Source of the DNA: Anaerolineaceae bacterium UBA1415
GTDB lineage: Bacteria; Chloroflexota; Anaerolineae; Anaerolineales; Anaerolineaceae
Assembly (NCBI GenBank): GCA_002305635.1
Contig: DBPR01000008.1
Span: 43,167-107,166 of the forward strand
Reading direction: 5' to 3'
DNA length: 64,000 nt
Part shown: positions 59,323 through 64,000 of the stretch, piece by piece
Position numbering within the stretch: the first letter of the stretch is position 1
Layout: each line of letters opens with the position of its first letter
The notes under the pieces: model-generated
The model's input: the letters and a program-made list of their open reading frames with translations, nothing else
Told to the model about the DNA's origin: nothing
The model's database searches: none
Program-made: the position numbers and the translations under genes

Positions 59323-60260
59323 GGCACTCGCATTTCAATGACCGCGTTGGTTCTGGCCTGAAGGAGCCAGTCTTCAAGGGCTCTGGTTTGCAGGGCGACC
59401 CTCGCGTCTGTCGTGAGCGGGTGGGCCTCTTCGTGCCCCAGTACCAAAAGGATGTGATAGCCAATCGTGGATTGGATGATACCGGAATAGCTGCCCGGAG
59501 CCATTGAAAAAGCAGCCTCTTCAACTTCGGGGTAAAGCAGGTATCCGCGTGGGAACCAGCCTAACTCGCCGCCGGATTCGGGACTATATTCCCAGGCCAT
59601 TTTGTTGAAATCGCCCCCGGCATTGAGGCTGTTGAGGGCGCGTTCGGCGCCCGCCTGCGTGCTTGCAAATATCTGTTGCGCGCGTACTTGTTCGACCGAG
59701 TCGGGCACGGCCTGAATAATCTGGTCGCGCTGCCAGGCGGCTTCGGCTGCCAGACGCAAAGCCATGCGGAATTCCGCGTCGTCATAATTATTAACCTGCA
59801 TCCAGTTGGTAAGAGCGCCGCCGGAGCCGAGATTAGTAACAAGTTGGTCAACTTTGGCCTGCACGCCCTGATCATCGAGGCTGAATCCAGCCAGATGGGC
59901 TGCCTGGACGAGCAACTGCTGTTCGATCAGATAATTCAGCACTACCTGCGGTATTTCAGCTTCCGGGGTGGGGTTGGTTTTGCCTGCCTGACTGTCGCGG
60001 TAGCGCAGGAGCTCATTTTGATAATAGCTAAGCGGAATGATCTCGCCATTGACAATGGCGGCGGCAGGCACTTCGGTCGGGGTTGGTGGAAGCGCTTCGG
60101 TAGGTGTGCTGACCACCACGGAGGGAGCCTCCGCGCTGGATATGACCTGAGTGCTTTCTGGTTCAACTGGTTTTTGAATCGGTTTGCAGGCGGAAACGAA
60201 GATCAAAATCAAAAGCATCGTAAGCAGAAAAATGCTTTGCAATAGGCTTATTTTTTTCAT
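59319..60260 (-). CDS. PrsA/SurA-like peptidyl-prolyl isomerase lipoprotein
   Basis: 313 residues. Lipobox VSAC (Cys about 25), a Thr/Pro-rich linker, a helical SurA_N-like region (about 65-200) and a rotamase-like domain with SPESGGELGWFPRGYL and IGYHILLVLGHEE (about 215-275). It should help fold secreted proteins. The second ATG (60260) was chosen: TATAAT (60272-60267) ends 6 nt before it and overlaps the first ATG. Confidence 0.88.
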   Translation of the reverse strand: MKKISLLQSIFLLTMLLILIFVSACKPIQKPVEPESTQVISSAEAPSVVVSTPTEALPPTPTEVPAAAIVNGEIIPLSYYQNELLRYRDSQAGKTNPTPEAEIPQVVLNYLIEQQLLVQAAHLAGFSLDDQGVQAKVDQLVTNLGSGGALTNWMQVNNYDDAEFRMALRLAAEAAWQRDQIIQAVPDSVEQVRAQQIFASTQAGAERALNSLNAGGDFNKMAWEYSPESGGELGWFPRGYLLYPEVEEAAFSMAPGSYSGIIQSTIGYHILLVLGHEEAHPLTTDARVALQTRALEDWLLQARTNAVIEMRVP

Positions 60261-60566
60261 GTGCATATTATACCGAATAATTGAAGCGGGGAGATTTTCA
60301 TGAACAAATAAAACGCGATTTTAGTATGAATAAATTTGTCCTGGATTGAGAATCAATATCGTTAATGTTGTAAAAGTAGTAACATTTATCCGGTCATTTT
60401 ATGTGCATAATAGCGAACGGGGTCATAATCAGAGGGCATAAACCCCGTCCTTGCAGTTCAATTTCCAATCAAAAATCAGATAACATTCGCTCGAGAAAAG
60501 AATAATCCGAGCTATTCAAACTTCATCCTGAGAATAATTGGTTATGCAACACCGTTAATTCTCAAT
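60261..60566. other. Intergenic, only the PpiC promoter seen
   Basis: TATAAT at 60272-60267 on the minus strand drives the PpiC gene with a leaderless start. The rest is AT-rich with no clear hairpin or ORF. Confidence 0.6.
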
Positions 60567-61757
60567 TCAAGCAATTGCATCGGCGTAGATCCGGCGAAGT
60601 TTTTCTGCATAGTCTTCAGGGTCGTGGAATTGACGAATGCGGGCGATGGCAAGATTTCCTTTCGCTTCGATCACCCCTGGTTCTTCCACAATCCCGCGGA
60701 TGATCGCTTCGAGCCCGGCCTGGATGTGTTGGGAAAGTTTTGCCCTCTCTTCAGGCGTTGAATACAATGCCTCACCAAGGTCATTTTTTGGCACCCTGAT
60801 CAACCAACCGCATTCCGTGTTGTTGATTTCGGGCAGCGCGCGTATATCCGTGCTGATCACCGGGCAGCCGTGCGCCTGACACTCCAACATCGAGAGCCCG
60901 TAGCTGTCCGCCCAGGTTGGCAGCAAGCCCACATCACAGGACCCTATCAGTTTTAATACATCCTTATGAGGCAATTGTTCGTAATATTCGATCCAATCTG
61001 GGTTTTGGGCAATTTTTTCCCTGGCCCAATCCTGGTCAGGTTTGGTTTCAGCAGCAGCGTATGGCTCCAGACGAAGTGAACTCACCAGAACCAGCTTGAT
61101 CGGCAAGCCATCGTTAATCAGCGTTTCAAAGGCCCGCAAAATCTCTTTGCCGCCTTTACGGAAAAATGCCGCGCCAACCAGGACAAAGCGGATCGGGTTT
61201 TCAGCATCATACTGGCGACGAGGGGCCTTCTCAGACAGCACTTCCTGCGACGGATGGATCACGACCAGCTTCTCGAGGATCCTGTCCCTCGCGTCTGACG
61301 GCAGCTCTGCCAAAAGGTCGCGTTCCATTTCCGCGGCACACTCTGACCAGGCAATGATGCGTTTGCAGGCATTGGATTGAAGCGAGTCGAAACCTTTCCT
61401 GATCAACGGACTAAGCTCAAGCGGCTGTTTCTCTTTGCCGCGATAGCGGTTCATCAGCCCGGAAAAGCGGGGTAAAAGCGTCTCAAAATGCGAGACCCAG
61501 GGCGTTCTGCCATAGCTGATCCCATTGGAGAAATGCAGCACGTCAACTTTATTGATCTCAAAATCGTCAAACTGATTGTTCAGATCAAAGGTTGGGAAAA
61601 GCGGCCTGCCAAGGCGATTGTTGGCCGAAAGCGCCACCCTTCGCGCAAAACTGTACCAGTCCTTGACCGGCACATATTCAGCTTCGGGAAGCTTATAAAG
61701 GATATTTCTTAAATTTGTATAGTAATCAAAACGATACGCGAGAACACCAATTTTCAT
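60567..61757 (-). CDS. GT4-like glycosyltransferase
   Basis: 396 residues, GT-B fold. N-terminal MKIGVLAYRFDYYTNL, a middle region with PIRFVLVGAAFFRKGGKEIL that starts the nucleotide-sugar domain, and the C-terminal PTWADSYGLSMLECQAHGCP with the E-x7-E-type site (about 285-300). Product unknown; the cell envelope is likely. The ATG lies 7 nt after TATAAT (61770-61765), so it has its own promoter although the MFS gene is only 39 nt upstream. Confidence 0.88.
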   Translation of the reverse strand: MKIGVLAYRFDYYTNLRNILYKLPEAEYVPVKDWYSFARRVALSANNRLGRPLFPTFDLNNQFDDFEINKVDVLHFSNGISYGRTPWVSHFETLLPRFSGLMNRYRGKEKQPLELSPLIRKGFDSLQSNACKRIIAWSECAAEMERDLLAELPSDARDRILEKLVVIHPSQEVLSEKAPRRQYDAENPIRFVLVGAAFFRKGGKEILRAFETLINDGLPIKLVLVSSLRLEPYAAAETKPDQDWAREKIAQNPDWIEYYEQLPHKDVLKLIGSCDVGLLPTWADSYGLSMLECQAHGCPVISTDIRALPEINNTECGWLIRVPKNDLGEALYSTPEERAKLSQHIQAGLEAIIRGIVEEPGVIEAKGNLAIARIRQFHDPEDYAEKLRRIYADAIA

Positions 61758-61764
61758 AAAAAGT

Positions 61765-61770
61765 ATTATA
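61765..61770 (-). promoter_or_regulatory. -10 box, leaderless start of the glycosyltransferase gene
   Basis: TATAAT ends 7 nt before the ATG at 61757; no Shine-Dalgarno. Confidence 0.7.
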
Positions 61771-61796
61771 CCCTTGAATAAGGCGCCACGCGGTAC

Positions 61797-63107
61797 CTAC
61801 TGCGCCGGTTCAGGCTGTTTGGCAGGTTTCCAGAAAACCAGGCCGACGGAAGCCAGCAAGGCCATGATCGCTCCAAAATAGAAAGGCGCGGAAGGCCCAA
61901 ATCCGGCCCAGCCGCCAAAGCCGCTCCAAAGTAAACCGGCGATCAGGGAAGCCGGGAAGTCCAGAATACCCAGGATCGCATTGTAAGTGCCATAAGCCGT
62001 TCCTCGCAGATAGTCGGGCACCAGATCCCCAACCATCGCCTTGGCAGTACCATAGGTCAGGCCGTAATACAGGCCGTACAGCAGGTAAAGCAGGCCGACG
62101 TGCACGGAGGTTTTCGCCAGCGCGAAACCAAGATAGATCAGGGCGTATACCACCCATCCGATCACGATCATTCGTTTGCGTCCAACCTTATCTGAGAGAA
62201 TCCCGGCCGGGGTTGAGACCAGCGCGTAAACCATATTGAAAACTGCCAACATGAGCAATATATGTAAAACGCTCATGCCGCGTTCCTGCGCGCGCAGAAC
62301 CAAAAATGCGTCTGAGGAATTCCCCAGGTCAAAAATGCCAACGATGAGCATGAAGATCAGGAAGTTTTTGCCCAATCCCTTAAATGTGATTTTCGGTTTC
62401 TGAACCGTACTTTTCTTTTTCGCTTCCTCGGCTCCGAGCGCCAGGGCAAGCACCGCCAGGAAGGCAGGCACAATGCTGATCAGAACGATCGTTTTAAAGG
62501 TCTGGTTTTGAAAAAGCTGGTTGCTGCCCTGCAGGCGCCAGACCAAAAATGCGGAGGTCAACAATCCGATCATTGCCCCGGCAGTATCAGCCGCGCGGTG
62601 CAAGCCAAAAGCCAGTCCGCGATGTTGAGCCTGGACGTTATCCGCGACCAAAGCGTCACGCGGCGCGGTGCGGATTCCTTTACCAACCCGGTCAGTCCAG
62701 CGGATCCCTGCCACATAGTGCCAGGTGTTGGCAAACCAAAAGAAAGGCTTTGTCAGGGCAGACAAGCCGTAGCCAAAAACCGCCAGCCACTTGCGGCTGC
62801 CGATCCGATCCGAAATCCAGCCTGAAAAGACCTTAAGAATGCTTGCCGTCGCCTCGGCGACCCCCTCGATCAGACCAATGATATTGGTTTTGACCCCCAG
62901 CACGTTGGAAAGAAACAGGGGTAGAACATTGATGACCATCTCACTGGAAATATCCATCAGAAAACTGGTCAGACTCACCGCCCAAACCGTGCGCGGCAGG
63001 GATCTTATGGCAGCGGATGTATTTGAAGTTTTCTCAGTAGGCTCTAATTCCGAAGATTTGACCTCATCAGGGCTTTGTTTCGATTGATTATCTGTTTGCT
63101 TGTTCAT
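61797..63107 (-). CDS. MFS transporter
   Basis: 436 residues and about 12 membrane helices. A polar N-terminus (about 45 residues) is followed by SLTSFLMDISSEMVINVLPLF and the loop 2-3 motif GWISDRIGSRKW (about 100), typical of MFS. RTAPRDALVADN and a repeated GILSDKVGRKRM in the second half confirm it. It resembles permeases of unknown substrate found in many anaerobes. The ATG at 63107 has a distant GGGAG. Confidence 0.9.
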   Translation of the reverse strand: MNKQTDNQSKQSPDEVKSSELEPTEKTSNTSAAIRSLPRTVWAVSLTSFLMDISSEMVINVLPLFLSNVLGVKTNIIGLIEGVAEATASILKVFSGWISDRIGSRKWLAVFGYGLSALTKPFFWFANTWHYVAGIRWTDRVGKGIRTAPRDALVADNVQAQHRGLAFGLHRAADTAGAMIGLLTSAFLVWRLQGSNQLFQNQTFKTIVLISIVPAFLAVLALALGAEEAKKKSTVQKPKITFKGLGKNFLIFMLIVGIFDLGNSSDAFLVLRAQERGMSVLHILLMLAVFNMVYALVSTPAGILSDKVGRKRMIVIGWVVYALIYLGFALAKTSVHVGLLYLLYGLYYGLTYGTAKAMVGDLVPDYLRGTAYGTYNAILGILDFPASLIAGLLWSGFGGWAGFGPSAPFYFGAIMALLASVGLVFWKPAKQPEPAQ

Positions 63108-63318
63108 AGCGTCAATTTTACTCCCAGGCAAGATTATCAAACAGAAGTTAATAAAGTGTTTAATGAAGACTTAGGCTGATTTCCAAAAAAATGGCAAAGG
63201 ACAGAGACAAAAGTTGAGATCAACCTTTAATAGCTTTTGTCCTTCCAATGCCTGTATCCTTTTCCAGTTCCAGGGGTTAATAAACTGGCGGATTTTATCG
63301 CCATTTGAGGAGACTTCC
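63108..63318. other. Divergent promoter region, MFS / SDR
   Basis: No gene. Spacer between two divergent genes; no clear hexamers or operator found. Confidence 0.5.
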
Positions 63319-64000
63319 ATGGAAACGATTCCAAACCTTGCAGGAAAAACAGTACTCATCACAGGCGCGACCGATGGGATCGGTAAAGAACTCGGGAAAC
63401 TCTTTGCCCCAACAGGCGCAAAGCTGATTTTGCACGGAAGAAACCCTCGGCGGCTTTCCTCCGCGATCGAGGAAATTTCAAAAGAAACCGGCAATACGGA
63501 TATTACCCCGGTCCTGGCCGATTTCAGTTCTCTCGATCAGGTGCGGGCTATGGCAGAAAACGTGCAAAAGACCACAAACCGACTTCATTTCCTGATCAAC
63601 AACGCCGGGCACTATCCCAATGGCAAGATCATCACTGAAGACGGTTTTGAGCAAACGCTTCAGGTCAATTATCTCTCACCTTTTCTGCTGACCGTCTCAC
63701 TCATTCCCATCCTGACCGCCAAAGACCAGTCCCGCATCGTGAACCTGTCTTCGATCGGTCACCGCCTGGTCTGGCACAACATCAAAGACCCCCAGATGAA
63801 GTTTTTCTGGCGCTGGGTGGCCTATTGTCGCAGCAAATTGCTGGTCATTCCAGCCACCCGGGAACTGGCAGAACAGCTGGCGGATACCAACATCACTGTC
63901 AATTGCATCCATCCCGGCATCATTCGCACAAAACTAATCAGAATGTTGCCGCTCAGTTGGGGAAACTCCGTTCATGAGGGAGCCAAAACAGTTTTAAACC
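63319..64000 (+). CDS. Short-chain dehydrogenase/reductase, cut by the window end
   Basis: 227 codons are present and the 3' end is missing. METIPNLAGKTVLITGATDG with TGATDGIG (about 16-23) binds NAD(P); NNAGHYP and the catalytic YCRSK (YxxxK, about 173) follow, with the Ser in NLSSIGH. It looks like the retinol-dehydrogenase-like SDRs; the substrate is unknown. GAGGAG lies 6 nt before the ATG. Confidence 0.9.
   Translation, partial: METIPNLAGKTVLITGATDGIGKELGKLFAPTGAKLILHGRNPRRLSSAIEEISKETGNTDITPVLADFSSLDQVRAMAENVQKTTNRLHFLINNAGHYPNGKIITEDGFEQTLQVNYLSPFLLTVSLIPILTAKDQSRIVNLSSIGHRLVWHNIKDPQMKFFWRWVAYCRSKLLVIPATRELAEQLADTNITVNCIHPGIIRTKLIRMLPLSWGNSVHEGAKTVLN

Overview
The window reads as a stretch of bacterial chromosome, most likely from a Chloroflexota bacterium of the Anaerolineae type. 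This is an inference: there is no rRNA or single decisive marker here. It rests on the gene mix (ion-pumping pyrophosphatase, double-domain ThyX protein, class-3 prolyl-tRNA synthetase, DUF3048 and C39-like lipoproteins with Thr/Pro linkers, no outer-membrane genes) and on many start codons that sit 6-9 nt after a TATAAT box with no Shine-Dalgarno. Most of the window has balanced base composition. The first 2.6 kb is visibly AT-rich and looks like a separate block next to the 3' end of a tRNA-Leu gene.

Layout. 1-60: tRNA-Leu tail and terminator. 525-2573: AT-rich minus-strand operon YhfC-like protease / PadR regulator / DUF1048-like membrane protein, with its own promoter and a palindrome at the predicted start site. 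2692-5522: divisome-like protein, MazG-like hydrolase, LOG protein, proS. 5667-7293: AlkD-like repeat protein and a C39-like lipoprotein. 7342-10982 (minus): pyrophosphatase, an unknown partner, a lipoprotein. 11043-20219 (minus): the classic nusA-ylxR-infB-rbfA-nrnA-truB cluster, then ribF and a ThyX-like gene; rimP is absent from its usual place and nusA has a leader with alternative hairpins. 20403-23520: secreted S8 protease. 23743-23975: strongly structured non-coding DNA. 24107-31289: GH13 glucosidase, a degenerate adenine-methylase-like protein, PBP1A. 31757-36349: DUF3048 lipoprotein, zinc/cadmium P-type ATPase with its ArsR repressor and operator, DEDD exonuclease.

36503-39220 holds a two-gene unit in which an MgtE-type cytoplasmic sensor (PRC barrel, MgtE-N, CBS) is separate from any MgtE channel and is followed at once by an atypical Nramp-like transporter. 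39332-42917 (minus) is a corrinoid-uptake ABC operon under a cobalamin riboswitch with a visible promoter, B12 box and terminator. 43080-48547: C39-like protein, YigZ, DUF1294, a SpoT-like protein with a degraded synthetase domain, and a thioredoxin-thioredoxin-CcdA fusion. 49004-54599: PHP hydrolase, double GNAT protein, ABC-F ATPase, tgt, uppP. 54603-64000: methyltransferase, LUD protein, phosphoesterase, SpoU-type rRNA methylase, a PpiC foldase lipoprotein with a membrane partner, glycosyltransferase, MFS transporter and a truncated SDR gene.

The intergenic spaces at 31.3-31.7, 35.6, 48.6-48.9 and 55.6-55.8 kb carry related GC-rich hairpin repeats. No CRISPR array, transposase, integrase or phage gene was seen. 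The most useful leads are the split MgtE-sensor/Nramp unit, the structured RNA region near 23.9 kb, the nusA leader, the dead-looking methylase homologue and the leaderless start-codon pattern.
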